In this document: piece by piece, positions 12,032-23,893 of the stretch
Numbering within the stretch: position 1 is the stretch's first letter
Layout: the number at the start of each line of letters is the position of its first letter
Translations under genes and position numbers: made by a program
Origin: Bryum argenteum
Lineage: Eukaryota > Streptophyta > Bryopsida > Bryales > Bryaceae
Assembly (NCBI GenBank): GCA_037043015.1
Contig: CM073324.1
Location: 25,250,097 to 25,314,096, forward strand
Direction: 5' to 3'
Length of the DNA: 64,000 bases
Notes under the pieces: model-generated
What the model was told of the DNA's origin: nothing
What the model saw: the letters and a program-made list of their open reading frames with translations, nothing else
The model's database searches: none

Positions 12032-12275
12032 TATTTTGTTAAAATGACATTAGTTCACTAAAATGGCACTCTTTATCTTTTTAAATTGTTATTGAGAAAC
12101 CACATGACATTATAGCATTCAAAAGTGATATTACGCATATGGAGAATATTATATTTGCAAAAGTTATTCTACAAAAAGTGTTATAATATAAATTACACCA
12201 TTGTATAGGCATACAAATGCAAGTTTTGGTGTAACAAAATGACATACAGAAGGGTGCCATTTAAACGGAATTGAG
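12032..12275 (-). mobile_element. Decayed MITE, family with ends CCAATTCCGTTAAAATGGCA
   Basis: The ends are TTTTGTTAAAATGAC on the left and GTGCCATTTAAACGGAATTG on the right. The interior is the reverse of the copies at 32350 and 43109: it contains TTTGGTGTAACAAAATG and GTGATATTAC, the complements of their internal motifs. It is about 244 bp, close to the 246 and 249 bp of the other copies. Non-coding and diverged. Confidence 0.6.
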
Positions 12276-12980
12276 GTTGTTGGGGATTACTATCATAATT
12301 TACTATAATCAAACATAACACTAATTTTCAATATTTTTTGAATTAATGTTTAATTTTAGTTGTCGTTACAATCAATGTTCTCTTTATTTTCTTGGAAGCA
12401 CCAATTGCACAAACCCTTGTAATTTCTTACCCTTCTTTCCGAGATCCATAATTTCACATTTACAGTTCGTCTGAAATATCATCATTCTTAAACTACAATG
12501 GTGATGTGTGCCATTTAGTGTTCTCCATTGCATATGAATGTTTGGAACACTAATAAGCAACTTTTTTGGATAGAAAATGGTATGGCTTGCTCCATACAAT
12601 CTAATAACACCAACAGTCATAGTTGAGTCAAAATTGGATCATTTACATTGGTATGAGTGAACAAAATTATAAAAAACATCATTTTCTATTTAAGGCCCAC
12701 TTTATACTTGGGTCCCAATTGAGGGCCGGCCCAAACTATTGAGATTTTGACCAATGGGATCACTCAAATTCTTCAACTTGGGCCCAAGGGCTTTATACTA
12801 GGGTTGGACCTGAACTCCCTTTTATCCTACGTGGCAATTTTTTGGCGCCAAAACTTTGGGCCCATGCGAGGCAATTGGGACAAGGTTTTTCCAAGCCCAA
12901 ACTTGGATCTTGGGCCCGATCGTGCATCTCCATTGGATCTTGTGAATCTCCACCGTGGATTGGAGGATGGTGAAATCCTG

Positions 12981-13092
12981 AATAACCTTTATGATAAGGA
13001 ATGAATAACTTTTCCCAAATAACCTACCTGATAAGAAATGGATAACTTTTTCCCAATTAACCTGTCTAATAAGGAATGAATAACTTTTCCAT
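12981..13092. repeat. Three-unit tandem repeat, ~37 bp
   Basis: The unit reads roughly AATAACCTNNNTGATAAGGAATG then GATAACTTTTCCC, and starts near 12981, 13018 and 13056. The last unit is shortened. Non-coding. Confidence 0.75.
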
Positions 13093-13172
13093 CCATAAAC
13101 GAGTACGTTCATCCAGAATCAGTATACAAGAGCTAGCATGGTAACAATAACTCGTGAATTTACATGGGACCC

Positions 13173-13310
13173 CATTCATTAGGCCCTACCCCTTTACAGC
13201 CAAAGGGGCTGAATCCGGTTGGGGAGGCCCGATTGGGGACTGGAGCCTCGCGAAATTCCGGCCCACCTTTCGGCCAGCGTCGGAGTCTGTGTAAAGTCGG
13301 CCTATGAATG
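13173..13310. mobile_element. Small GC-rich foldback element
   Basis: About 138 bp bounded by inverted ends: CATTCATTAGGCCCTACCCC followed by TTTACAG on the left, and CTGTGTAAAGTCGGCC then TATGAATG on the right. The interior is GC-rich, unlike the AT-rich flanks. The ends are imperfect and I cannot fix a target duplication, so this is a probable short MITE rather than a proven one. Confidence 0.45.
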
Positions 13311-16300
13311 ACGTTCTACTAAACTAATGTTTTTTCTCTTGGCTAATGTTGAATATATTCTGATGACCTTTATAAATTTCAGCAACGTAAACTATTATAA
13401 TATAGTTCAACAATTGTTAAGATAGAGAACAACCTCAAATAATTTCAAACCCTCAAACTATTAGCACACATGCGTATTCCACGAGAGAGCCATAGAGATT
13501 TCCTTTAATCTCTCATACAAATTGGATTACAACATGCAATCTTCTAATTCTTGATACAAGTGGCTACGACATATATGGTAGCAATGCCAAAAATGGCGCA
13601 GTGCCGAAAAAAGAGCCCTAGTAATCTTGAGTCAGAGGTACATAATAGATTCCCCACGCAATAGTATCATGTACTCACTGCAGACATTATAGGGTATCTT
13701 TTTAGGGCATCATTTTAGAAACACCTATACTTTCAACTTCAAAAATTCATAACTCATTGTAGAAGAGTCCAAAAATGATGATTCCACTTGCTCTATTCTT
13801 CTACTAGTTTTCCCCATGCACGAAAATTGCTTGTACGGGTGACATCCCTGTAGATTTCTTGTTCTGAAAATTGAGCCATTATAGAGCACCATACCATAAC
13901 GTAGTGAAGAATAACTTACAAGAAATGCGAGGACCTGCAATTATCTTATAGCTTGATGCATTCTGGTACGATGTGGCATTACGGTTGGACTACCTAAAAG
14001 CGCCAGGGGACCTAAAATGGCGCTGTACCTCATTTGTAGATTGTGAAAATACAGATGTACCTCATTTGTATATAACGCTTATGGGTCAAACCTTACTTAG
14101 CACTTTAGAATTTTGTATAAAATTCACAAATGTGAATTACATGTTGCAGATTTTTGCAATCCTCCTGAAAACCTATTTCGAATGTGGTCATAATTTTATT
14201 TTGAGTTTACTAGTGCTAAAAATAGGTCAGATCTCTTAAGTTGGTGCTTATAGGACACTCAACCTTATGGCCTCGAGACAACAACTCATTCATTATCGAC
14301 AAGCAACGTGATGGAGACGGCACGCACTAAGTTAGTATTTCACCGAGCATGCCAGGACTTAAGTTCCCCCAGATGGCAAAATATGCATTTGTGTCCAAAC
14401 TTCCGACATCGGAGTTGAAATTGTAAACACTTTCGTTCTCGGAGCATCGATCGGAGCTACATGTCGAACTCCTACAAACTGCACGGCTCTGGCAATCTGG
14501 GACGCAACTGACCATGGTCTAACAATTGTCTGTTCATCAACTTACAGAGGAAATTCCCCAAACTTAGTGCCAACAGCTCTTCAACGTGGAAGCTGTTCCT
14601 GGTGGTAAACTAATGATCCTATTGAATAAAAGATCGTGCAGTCGTGATTTCTGACCGCCGATGCAGTCAATAATTGGTAGAATATACTCTGATCAGCTAG
14701 ACAGCTGTTCCTTCAAACGCCTCTCAGAGTTGTTTCGTCCCTCCATACCTCAAGTTTAGATGTGGTTGTGCATAGATTGATTGACGGAGGAGGTGATTCG
14801 TAGGGCCTCTGGTTGTATCACGAGGAAACTGAACAGCTGCTACACGGAAGTGTTCTGTACTGGACGAGTTCCTGGAGAATGGTCGATCACTGGCTCCAGC
14901 AACTTCTCCAGCGTTGGACATTTTCAATGGCCGGTGATCGACGCCCATATCACTCAACTTCCTTGCATCATTTAGTGGATGTAAGATTTCCCTTGCATCA
15001 GATCGTCACAAATGTTGGGAGATATAGTACCGGAGGTTAACTTTACGCCGAACTTTTAGTGTTGTGAAGGGGCGGCTGTTCGCATTAAGGGTGCTCATGT
15101 GCGATGCCCAAAACTGCAGAGCAGAGTCTTCTGTTATGGAAGATCGACCTCGCAAATCGATGGACCCCCGCCCGTATTGTTATTTGAGGACTTAGAGCTG
15201 TGTCAATTTATTAACCTAGGGCCACCTTCTGTGTGAAGTTTGTACAGAGGTATATAGCGGTGCTTTTTCAATGAACTGACTTTTTGGTACCTCTAAAGCA
15301 TCAATTGTTGTAGGTCATTTGTTTTTCAATGACCCCCATTTTACCCTAGGGTCTTTTCTTGGAATTTTAAGGCCTCATACTTTACAAACTAGGGGGCACT
15401 CTTTTTTTGAGCCCCCTCCATATTTAGAAATTCTAGAAGAGAACTTGGGTTGGATTTAGCTCCAGCCTTTGGTAGGTGAATTAGAAACTATAGAAGTTGT
15501 AGTTACTTATGGTCGTGAGAGATGTCCTTTGTTTATTGTTGTGCAAGTTTTCTCATTTTTTTATTCCACCAATCATGAGAATTATGCATTTACGAGTAAT
15601 CCTTAGGTCTATGTAAACATGAGAGGAATACACCTATTTAGGGTATCTTAGAATATATTATTGAAATTCAACTTATGAGAATCTCAAGATTCTTCTTGAT
15701 GTTATTGGCTCATCCTATTTTCAAGGGCTCTTTTCTAGAAGTTGGTGGGGACACTTAACCCAGGTTCTACATTCTTTGTGTGATTGTATAGTGTAATTTG
15801 GGCATACATTCAAGGATAGCTTACTAGGACACTTTATTCACATGAGCCTCAAATTGTGTTTGGAGTTCTTTGTCATCATCTTCCTCCTCATAGTGTAACA
15901 TGGTTTCCATGCATATGTTGAGTTTTTACCATGATCCATTGTGAGATCAAGAAACTAATTGTTATGTTGCATCTCAAGACAATCTTATGAAAAGATTATC
16001 TCTAATCTACTCAAGAAATGGAGTTGGGCGTTTCTTATTAAAAGGAGATGAGATATATGGACTTTTGAGTTAAGTACCTTAGGATATAGCTACTGTTCAG
16101 GACTTTCTTTTTCCAATTTCTTGAAATTTGAAGTTTGGAATTTCTCAGTTAGATTCTTAGTTACACCATGTATTTTGACCCAATTTTTAGTGAGCCTGTA
16201 ATCCAGAATATCGATCCATGTACTGTGATAGATAATGTAATTAGGGAACAATGAATTAGTTTGCAACGAATGTGGATGAAGGATATGGAGGCCTCTTTGA

Positions 16301-16380
16301 ATGCAGTGGATGTTAGGGCTTGTGCCGACAGAATTTTGCGTTGATGTGAGAGCTTTCTCGGACTTAAACAATCTGCCCTC
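13311..16380. other. No gene supported
   Basis: Several short frames exist on both strands (for example around 13725-13940, 14327-14515 and 14724-15040), but none shows a domain or joins to another with good splice phases. The 14.3-15.1 kb part has more balanced composition and could be a decayed gene. The rest is AT-rich. Confidence 0.4.
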
Positions 16381-16550
16381 CTCGCGAAGTCTACCAATCC
16401 TCTCCTCGCGAAGCCTTACAATCCTCTCCTCGCGAAGCCTTACAATCCTCTCCTCGCGAAGCCTTACAATCCTCCCCTCGCGAATCCTTACAATCCTCCC
16501 CTCGCGAAGCCCTAAATCTGCTCTCCTCACACAGGCCTACAATCTGCACT
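16381..16550. repeat. 24-bp minisatellite upstream of the 176-aa gene
   Basis: The unit CTCGCGAAGCCTTACAATCC plus TCTC repeats at 16381, 16405, 16429, 16453, 16477 and 16501, exactly 24 bp apart. A seventh, degenerate unit starts near 16526. Because 24 is a multiple of three, both strands stay open through the array, giving repetitive peptides such as SSRSLTIL. I read those frames as a by-product. The array lies 90-260 bp before the ATG at 16642, so it is probably promoter or 5' leader sequence. Confidence 0.9.
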
Positions 16551-16641
16551 TCTTTCGAAGTTCTAGCCTCGTAGCGTTCAATCGACAATTAGCAGTCTCT
16601 TACAAGCTCTGGTCGGAATCAGTTTCTCGGCGACGAATCAG

Positions 16642-18115
16642 ATGGAAACTTTTGTCGTCCCTTCTCCGGAGGCCTCATCCTCTCCGATCACGAGGTAAGT
16701 GGTGTCACCAACCGTCTTGATTTTGCGCCTGAACTCACAATATGAAGCATGATTATATACCAGGACAATTTTGAACGGTTTTCTTCACGCAATAACTGGT
16801 TGTGGAGGATTTTGACTGATTTCGAGCGATTGCAGCTGGCTGCAAGTGATGACCTTTTCTAGTAGGCTTCGAAGATTGCTCCACGAGAAAGCAGATCGCC
16901 TTTGACGGCACTCTAACTTCCTCTTTCGTAGTTGTGTTTAGATGCATAAACGAGGGTTGCCGTTGATATTGTTAGTTGATCGTACCCTAACCCCAGGCCG
17001 ATCGCTACTCACGGCTAGAGCCGCGCTTGGTGCTTCGTTCTCATGAATTTAACCAACATCCTGTCATGCTTTGGGTGTTGTCTCTTGCCTATGTTTGTGG
17101 GGTTTGATTCAACTTTCTGACTAGTTGCTACAGTGTTTAGGGTTCACAGTGATCAACGGTTAATTAACAAGCATGTTTTTCTGCGAATTGCAGGGTGAAT
17201 TCAGACGGCGCACTCTTATATGTAAGTCTCAGGGAGGAGGATTTGAAGAAGCTTGACGTTAACTTCAGCAAAGATGATGGCTTCAGAAGAAAAGAAACCG
17301 ACGAGGTGCCCCTTGCTGTACCAGGTGTGCACGACGAGTATCGGCTCACAGGTACAGTATCTCTTAACCTCATTTCCTCTCGTGCTCATCCAGTTTGAGA
17401 TTGCATTCGTATAGCAGCCAATTTGTCAATGTTTAGACCGGCGAGTTGAGTGACTGGGTATAATAACTAGCAACAGACGATACATCGATCAGTAACTTTA
17501 GCCTGTCGCTACCTCGTTTGTGATTTATCATCTTTAGCTCATCACATGCAATGTTCGTTATCGTCTGAAACATGAATAATGGCTTCATTTGAGTCGGCTA
17601 GACGATCATTCTAACCTGCTTAAAACCGTAGCCCTACTTGCTTGATTAGAAGCTGATACACTGGCATTATCAACCAGTCTCTAGCTGAATGTTAACCGCC
17701 ATACAGTCGATTGCTCGTGAATTCTACTCTAATCGGTAGAACTTGTGTCACTCGATTCTGACGAATTATACATGTACTTGTGATTATGCTTGCAGTTCTC
17801 CCGGCACCAAAGGCGCCACAAGTTCAGGTTCTTGAAGCTACAGGGACTAGCAGGCTGGACAAAATGTATGAGCCTCATTTTCGGCGACTTGAGCGTGGCT
17901 TGGCACCCTTGGCGTCCACTCGTCAAGAGAAGGCTATACAACATGTGACTGAAGGAACGGTACTCATGGCGTCCGCTCGTCAAGGGGATGGGCAAGTTTT
18001 CCCTTTTGTGACTGAAGGAAAGGTACCTGAGCTCGGCGTAGTGGATGTGGGAGCTGGAGGGGAGCTGGTGTTCGGATCCGAACTCGCCTACCACAAGGCT
18101 GGCAAGGGCAAGTAA
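16642..18115 (+). CDS. Unknown 176-aa protein, three exons
   Basis: Exons: 16642-16694, 17194-17351 and 17796-18115. Splice sites are good: ACGAG|GTAAGT, TTGCAG|GGTG, CACAG|GTACAG and CTTGCAG|TTCTC. The three exons total 531 nt, an exact multiple of three, with matching phases, which is the main support for a real gene. The protein starts METFVVPSPEASSSPI. It has a charged segment REEDLKKLDVNFSKDDGFRR near residues 30-50 and ends KAGKGK. Two imperfect repeats of about 20 aa occur in the third exon (LASTRQEKAIQHVTEGTV and MASARQGDGQVFPFVTEGKV, about residues 105-145). No signal peptide, membrane segment or known domain is visible. Polyadenylation-like AATAAT and AATAAG lie at about 18250-18290. 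I do not recognise a family and assign no function. Confidence 0.7.
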
Positions 18116-18560
18116 TTGTAGATATGGAATCAAGGTTATGGCACTTCGTTGAGAGGTGTCACGGCATGTGAGTGTGCTCCGGATGAGCTTCCAGTTTTGG
18201 AACCGTGCCGTAGCTAGCAGGCCGAGAATAGAGAGGAAGTCTCTGCCCGGAATTGTTGTAAATAATATATGCTAGCAAGCCCAATAAGCAAACTTCATCG
18301 CCGAAGCTTTTCATTTTTTCTCCTGCTTGTAATCAGATGGAGCCAAGATGGAGTTCATAAGCAAGTCTTCTTGCTGTATTGGACTTTACTCCAGCTTCTC
18401 TGTACGGTACAAATAGGATCGTGGGGCTTTATTGAACGGTACTTCTGAACAAGCAGTTGTGCTGGGAGAATTGGAATAAGATTGAAATGGCTTTTATGTG
18501 CATGATTTGACATGCTTCTGGGAATTTTCTATAATATTGGTGCTGTGCTTAACTCCTAAA

Positions 18561-18753
18561 GGACGCTTTACATGGGGAGTGAAATGGGAGTTAAGCGGAG
18601 CATGAGGCCGAAGGAGGGTACAAATTCCTAGAATGTGATTGGTCTCCAACGAATGTGATTGGTGACAAGTTCAAAAAATAAACCAATAACGTTAAGACGA
18701 TTTTTGCTCTCCAACGGCCCCATGTATGGCTTGACTCCCTATGTAAAGCATCC
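18561..18753. mobile_element. Short MITE with ends GGACGCTTTACATGGGGAGT
   Basis: A 193-bp unit. The left end GGACGCTTTACATGGGGAGT is matched by the right end ACTCCCTATGTAAAGCATCC, an inverted repeat with 2 mismatches in 20. A related left end (GGGACGCATTAAACGGGGAG) occurs at about 39656, indicating a family. No clear target duplication and no coding sequence. Confidence 0.6.
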
Positions 18754-19399
18754 CCAAGTGTCGTTTTTAGCCATTTAATTTGGGCTTTTGCTTAGAAGTT
18801 TGAGGTATCGTTGTGTTCTTTTTGTATGAAATATCAACAATTTATTTAATCTAGGGTCTTACCTTAGGTTTACTTTTCATAAGCCCCACCTGCACCAACA
18901 AATTGACTTATTTTATTAACATTCGTTAATTGTTAGTAAACTAACAAGGGTCCTTTGGTTTGTACTTTCCACCTGTACCAAAGTAGTTTATTAGGGGTTT
19001 ACCACTTCTAGTTAGGGTTTCGGGTTCTCGTGTAAGAAGCAATCGGTGATGGTAGTTGCAAGGCCTACCGCCACTTGGGCTTTCCGGTCTGCTGCTGCTA
19101 GTAGCAGTCGTGATTGTAGTTGCGAGTCACGCCTATCGCTAATTTGGGTTTCAAGTCTGCTCTTGCAGAATCAGTCATGATGGTAGTTATACGGCAAAAG
19201 GCTAATTGACTATCCGTAATTGTGAGAATATTTTAACGGCTAGGAGTGAATAGAAATTGCTAATGGAGTGGTTAGGAGCCGGATAGGTGAGTTCATTAAT
19301 TGCATGTACTAGCCTTATGTGGTCACAATTTAACAACTTGGAGTTAGTAAAATTGCCTTATCTAAATGATGCACGGGGCTTTATGGAGTGGGCCAAATG
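18754..19399. other. No gene seen
   Basis: Mixed AT-rich sequence with two diverged copies of a short motif (GCTGCTGCTAGTAGCAGTCG at about 19090 and GCTCTTGCAGAATCAGTCATG at about 19158). No frame of note. Confidence 0.4.
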
Positions 19400-20640
19400 T
19401 CAAAAGACAACGTTGTTGATGGAAGGCAACAACTTTGAAGAGCCATAACTTCTTCATATGTAGTATGTTTTGGATTAGATTGCTTGGATTGGGTCCAAGT
19501 GCAATCCAATTTGTGTGGTAAAAATAGCAGATCTATATAAGAAATTATGATATATAAGAAATTATGAAATTATGGCATGCAATTTTATGAAGGCAACTCT
19601 TGTTGTTGGATTTTCAAACATGGGACAATTTTTGCTATTACAAGCCAATTATGTGAAATTCAACATAGCTTTATACGAATATTTTTTGCATTAGTATGAT
19701 TTCAAGATGAATTCCAACAACTTTGTAGTTGGAAGATTTTTGTTTTGCATACTCGAGGAATTTGAATTGAAAGAAAGTTTCTATATTAAATATTCTAAAA
19801 GAATACATGGTTTCTGAGGGGAGTTTTCTCATTCATCCAATGTTGGATTCTAATTCAGTCTGTTGGATTGGATTCCAATTTGAATCTAGTTATTATAGTA
19901 GAAACTTTGATTCCCTCCAAGATGTGACGAAGTGATGGAATTCATATTTGTGCAAGGGGCCTAGTTTTTGACTTTTTTTTCTGGTTAAGATTTCGTGGCA
20001 GTTTTATCATTGCAAGGCTATTGTATGAGCCCATTTATTTTTGCGATGAATTTATTTTAGGCAAAGGTGTTTTTGAGATGCAGGTAAACATCTTAATGGT
20101 TAGTAATATTTTCGTTGCAATAATTTTATTGGTAGCATTCTCACTTCAAAGTGAGAATGTTGAGATTTTGTGATGTTTTTTAATACTAATTTGTTGTGAA
20201 TTGGCAATCTATGAGGCCTCATGACTCAAACTTTGACCCAAATAATTTACAATACCTCTACTATTGAGATTTGAAAAACTTACTTTTGTTTCCATTTATC
20301 ATACTTTTTTAAGAATGTGTTATTTCTACTACAAATGAGTCAAACTATTTATAAGCTAACGTAGAACTACCTGTATGTGGGCACCTCACATAGTCAATGG
20401 GTTCAGATTCTCGTTTACTCTCTAAAATTTTACCACCTTGGAAATCTATCCATGTTTACATGAAATAGAGTAATTTGTTCTAGATTAGGATATATTAAAC
20501 ACTCCAAAAACTCATATTACTACTACAGATTTGAAGTTTTGTTAACTATGGGAGTCATATTGACTATGACTAAATGGCATCATGTTGTTCATAGTAACTA
20601 AGGGGTGATGGTCTGGTTGGGGTACCCAAAAAGGTTGTCC
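19400..20640 (+). repeat. Diverged copy of the ~1-kb repeat family
   Basis: It carries the family's blocks in order: GGCAACAACTTTGAAGAGCC, ATAACTTCTTCATATG, TGTGTGGTAAAAATAGCAG, then near 19950 GGGCCTAGTTTTTGACTTTT and GTGGCAGTTTTATCATTGC, then GTGAATTGGCAATCTATGAGG near 20200. It matches 33520-34460 directly and 49855-50831 inverted. Its ends are lost. Non-coding. Confidence 0.55.
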
Positions 20641-21960
20641 CATGAACAATTGCACTCTATGCTGATGTGACAAACATATCCATTTTTAAACTGTAATACT
20701 ATAAGACTTCATTAGATGTGTTTTTAGTTGTCTATACTTATAATGTATCAAGAAAAAAAATTAAAAATTAAAAAAAATATTTTGAAGTAATTTTATTTGA
20801 TTTTTTAGTTGAAAAAGTAAGTCATGTCCCAATAACCTAAAATCCATAGAATCAAGCAAATGGAATATCAACCATTTTTATTTTAATATAATTTTTGAAT
20901 ATGACCTACATCTTCTTGTATAGAATACAAAATAATTTATTTAACAATAAAAAAATTAACTCATTGTGCACTATAATGCCTGCAAATCCCCAAATTCAAC
21001 ACTTTTTCCCTCATCTATGAATGGATCCAAAAAAAATTAAAAATCTAAAAGAAAATCTATAGGCATATATACTTTGATTTCAGTGAGGTGCATGATATTT
21101 TATTTTCTATTTTAGGGTCTTTTTACTTGATTAAAATGACTAAATTAGACAAACTTTGGAGGCTTTCAATAAGAATAACCTAATTAGTGTGTCCAAAAAG
21201 TGATACTCCAAGCTTACCATTGCCCTAAGAGTAAATGACTAAAATATGACTAGTGATAGTCATTATATAATCATGTTTTGATGGTTTGTAATCACATGTC
21301 ATTATAAACACTCATAACATATGATATGTGACGACAAACTATCATGACATGACTATATTATGATTACCAATAGTCATATGTTCATTCATTTATTCTTAGT
21401 CGTTCTAAACAATATGATAATAGTCAATAATTTAAATTCTCTACAATTAGCAATGCCAATACAACTTAGTCCATGACGTGGTAGCTATATGAAATTAAAG
21501 GAGGTTAAAGATACATTTGATCAGAATGCATTAAATAGATAGGAGTTAGTTGCCACTCCCGTTTTTTAAAAACAACCCTAATGCATGTACTAAAATGAGA
21601 CAAGAGTGAAAAAGGAGGAAACATTCTTTCTTAAGAAGAACTGTGCAAGTGCCAAATGTGGAGGTCTTCTTGGACAAATTTACATCAATTTTGAGAAACT
21701 AAGTAGATAAATCTCTTCTCTGAATCTTTAAAAACTAAAGACATGTATAAGCATATATAGAAGCATTTTGAACCATTCTCTCAATATTAATCCTTAGAAT
21801 AGTCTTAAATTCTATTTGTCTTATCTTAACCCTTAAAGTGAGCTAGCCCCAAAACTGCCAGAAAGTCTCAATACTACCCTCTTTCGATTCAAGGATAAAT
21901 GTTTTGAATAATAGATACCGTAGACCACTCTATATGCACTCCACAGTAATAGGAGCTCGA
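20641..21960. other. AT-rich intergenic DNA upstream of PRP17
   Basis: Low-complexity AT-rich sequence with frequent ATGACTATxxTATG-like short repeats at 21240-21420 and a TTAACCCTTAAAG motif at about 21830. No frame or RNA gene seen. Confidence 0.5.
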
Positions 21961-21980
21961 CAGGGTTTTAGGGTTCGGGG
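21961..21980 (+). promoter_or_regulatory. Telo-box-like motif upstream of PRP17
   Basis: CAGGGTTTTAGGGTTCGGGG lies about 190 bp before the PRP17 start. Its complement contains GAACCCTAAAACCCTG, two near copies of the plant telo-box AAACCCTA, which is known from promoters and leaders of housekeeping plant genes. Motif and position are seen; a role is inferred. Confidence 0.4.
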
Positions 21981-22165
21981 ATTATGTTTCCCCGGATTGT
22001 CGATTCTGTTCGATCACCGCAGCGCGTGTCAGGAGCTTCTTTTTCGACCCGATTGCTCCCGACCGAGGGTTTTTCTTTTGCTACCAACTATAGGCGCATT
22101 CATTCCTTTGATTCGAGTATTTGAAAGTTGAAGGAGGAGGCGAGGGAGTATTGCAAGCAAGCGCC

Positions 22166-23893
22166 ATGGATCTCCTGGCGCAATACGGGGATGGCCCGGC
22201 CTCGCGCCCGGCAGGAGAGCTCAGCAGTGATGGAGTTTCATCGCCGGATTCATCGCCAATCCGGCTGCTGGAGCCGCGGCGCTCTGCCGCCCCGGAGGTA
22301 AGCAGCGATGCCTTGCTCGTGGTCACAGGAGGCTCCGAGCGGAAGCCGCTCGACCCGTCACAGCGGAAGGTTAACTACAATCCCACGGCCGAGCAGCTGT
22401 GGGCGCCCGTGGCCGGTCCCGAGCACCCGTACGCGAAAGACGGGGTCGCACAGGGGCTCCGCAATCACAAAATAGGGTTTGTGGAAGACGCTGCCATTGC
22501 GCCCTTCATGTTCGATGAGCAGTACCACACGTTTCATGCCTACGGATTTGCGGCCGATCCCGGCGCCACTACCGGACACAATATTGTAGGCGATGCTGAT
22601 GCGGTCCAGGCCAGTGATGGAGCGTCGGTGTTCAACCTGCCGCAGCACGAGCACCGGAAGCAGCGGAAGGAGAATAAGAAGCGGCCGAGGACTGAGGACG
22701 ACGGGGAGGACGTTGACGATCCTGCTTCTGATCAATGGCTGCTGAAAAACTCGAAGTCGCCGTGGGCTGGGGAGAAGGAAGGGCTTCAGGGCGAGCTTAC
22801 GGACGAGCAGAAGGTTTACGCTGAGGCTCATGCCGAGAAGAAGAATCAAAAGGAGAAAGGCGACAAGGTGGAGACTGATGATAAGAGTACTTTCCATGGG
22901 AAGGAGGAGGTTGATTACCAAGGTCGCTCGTGGCTTAGTCCTCCCAAGGATGTCAAAGCTTCCAATGAGCATTGCTATATCCCGAAGCGGTGGGTTCACA
23001 CATGGAGTGGACACACGAAAGGTGTTTCTGCGATTAGGTTCTTCCCGAAGTCTGGTCATCTTCTCCTCTCCGGTAGCATGGACACCAAGGTCAAGATCTG
23101 GGATGTGCATAACAGTGGGAAGTGTATGCGAACGTACATGGGCCACTCGAAAGCCGTGCGGGACATCACATTCAACAATGATGGCTCGAAGTTTTTGACC
23201 GCTTCTTATGATCGCAAAATCAAGCTTTGGGATACAGAGACTGGACAGGTGGTGTCGACGTTCACAACAGGGAAGATTCCGTATGTGGTGAAGTTCAATC
23301 CTGATGATGATAAGCAGAACGTGCTGCTGGCGGGGATGAGTGACAAGAAGATCGTCCAATGGGACATGAACACTGGGGAGATTAACCAAGAGTATGATCA
23401 GCACTTGGGTGCTGTCAACACCATTACCTTTGTCGATGACAATCGGAGGTTTGTCACATCGAGTGATGATAAGTCGCTGCGTGTGTGGGAGTTCGGCATT
23501 CCTGTGGTCATCAAATATATCAGCGAGCCACACATGCACTCCATGCCTGCTATTACTGTGCACCCGAATTCGCACTGGTTTGCTGCACAGAGCTTGGATA
23601 ACCAGATTCTTATCTACAGTACTCGGGAGCGGTTCAGGCTGAATAAGAAGAAGCGTTTTGCTGGGCACATTGCCGCTGGGTATGCATGCCAAGTGAATTT
23701 CTCCCCAGATGGGCGATTTATCATGTCAGGAGATGGTGAAGGTCGCTGCTGGTTCTGGGACTGGAAAACCTGTAAAGTGTTTCGCACTCTGAAGTGCCAC
23801 GACAGTGTATGCATTGGAGCTGAATGGCATCCCTTGGAGCAGTCTAAAGTGGCCACTTGTGGCTGGGATGGTCTCATCAAGTACTGGGACTAG
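22166..23893 (+). CDS. PRP17: Pre-mRNA-processing factor 17 (WD40 spliceosome protein)
   Basis: A 575-aa protein in a single uninterrupted frame, close to the usual length of Prp17/CDC40. The ATG at 22166 (GCGCCATGG) was chosen because the family starts MDLL-; the frame stays open 15 codons upstream, but only from a TTG. The N-terminal half is charged, with a basic patch [15 protein letters not shown] (about residues 170-185), likely nuclear targeting, and the family-typical segment [16 protein letters not shown] (about 241-256). Seven WD40 blades run from about residue 276 to the end; visible blade ends are KVKIWD, KIKLWD, KIVQWD, SLRVWE, QILIYS, CWFWDW and IKYWD. In yeast and animals Prp17 enters the activated spliceosome and acts around the second catalytic step; this copy should do the same in the nucleus. 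Coding sequence is much more GC-rich than the flanks. The lack of introns could be ancestral or reflect a retrocopy; no poly-A trace is evident just downstream. Confidence 0.96.
   Translation: MDLLAQYGDGPASRPAGELSSDGVSSPDSSPIRLLEPRRSAAPEVSSDALLVVTGGSERKPLDPSQRKVNYNPTAEQLWAPVAGPEHPYAKDGVAQGLRNHKIGFVEDAAIAPFMFDEQYHTFHAYGFAADPGATTGHNIVGDADAVQASDGASVFNLPQHEHRKQRKENKKRPRTEDDGEDVDDPASDQWLLKNSKSPWAGEKEGLQGELTDEQKVYAEAHAEKKNQKEKGDKVETDDKSTFHGKEEVDYQGRSWLSPPKDVKASNEHCYIPKRWVHTWSGHTKGVSAIRFFPKSGHLLLSGSMDTKVKIWDVHNSGKCMRTYMGHSKAVRDITFNNDGSKFLTASYDRKIKLWDTETGQVVSTFTTGKIPYVVKFNPDDDKQNVLLAGMSDKKIVQWDMNTGEINQEYDQHLGAVNTITFVDDNRRFVTSSDDKSLRVWEFGIPVVIKYISEPHMHSMPAITVHPNSHWFAAQSLDNQILIYSTRERFRLNKKKRFAGHIAAGYACQVNFSPDGRFIMSGDGEGRCWFWDWKTCKVFRTLKCHDSVCIGAEWHPLEQSKVATCGWDGLIKYWD

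Noticed and set aside
16090-16720. Repetitive proteins on both strands of the 24-bp minisatellite
   Set aside because: The frames stay open only because 24 is divisible by three; the flanks show no coding features and the real gene starts at 16642.
22358-23692. Long minus-strand frame (444 codons) opposite PRP17
   Set aside because: It is the antisense shadow of the GC-rich PRP17 coding sequence and has no domain.
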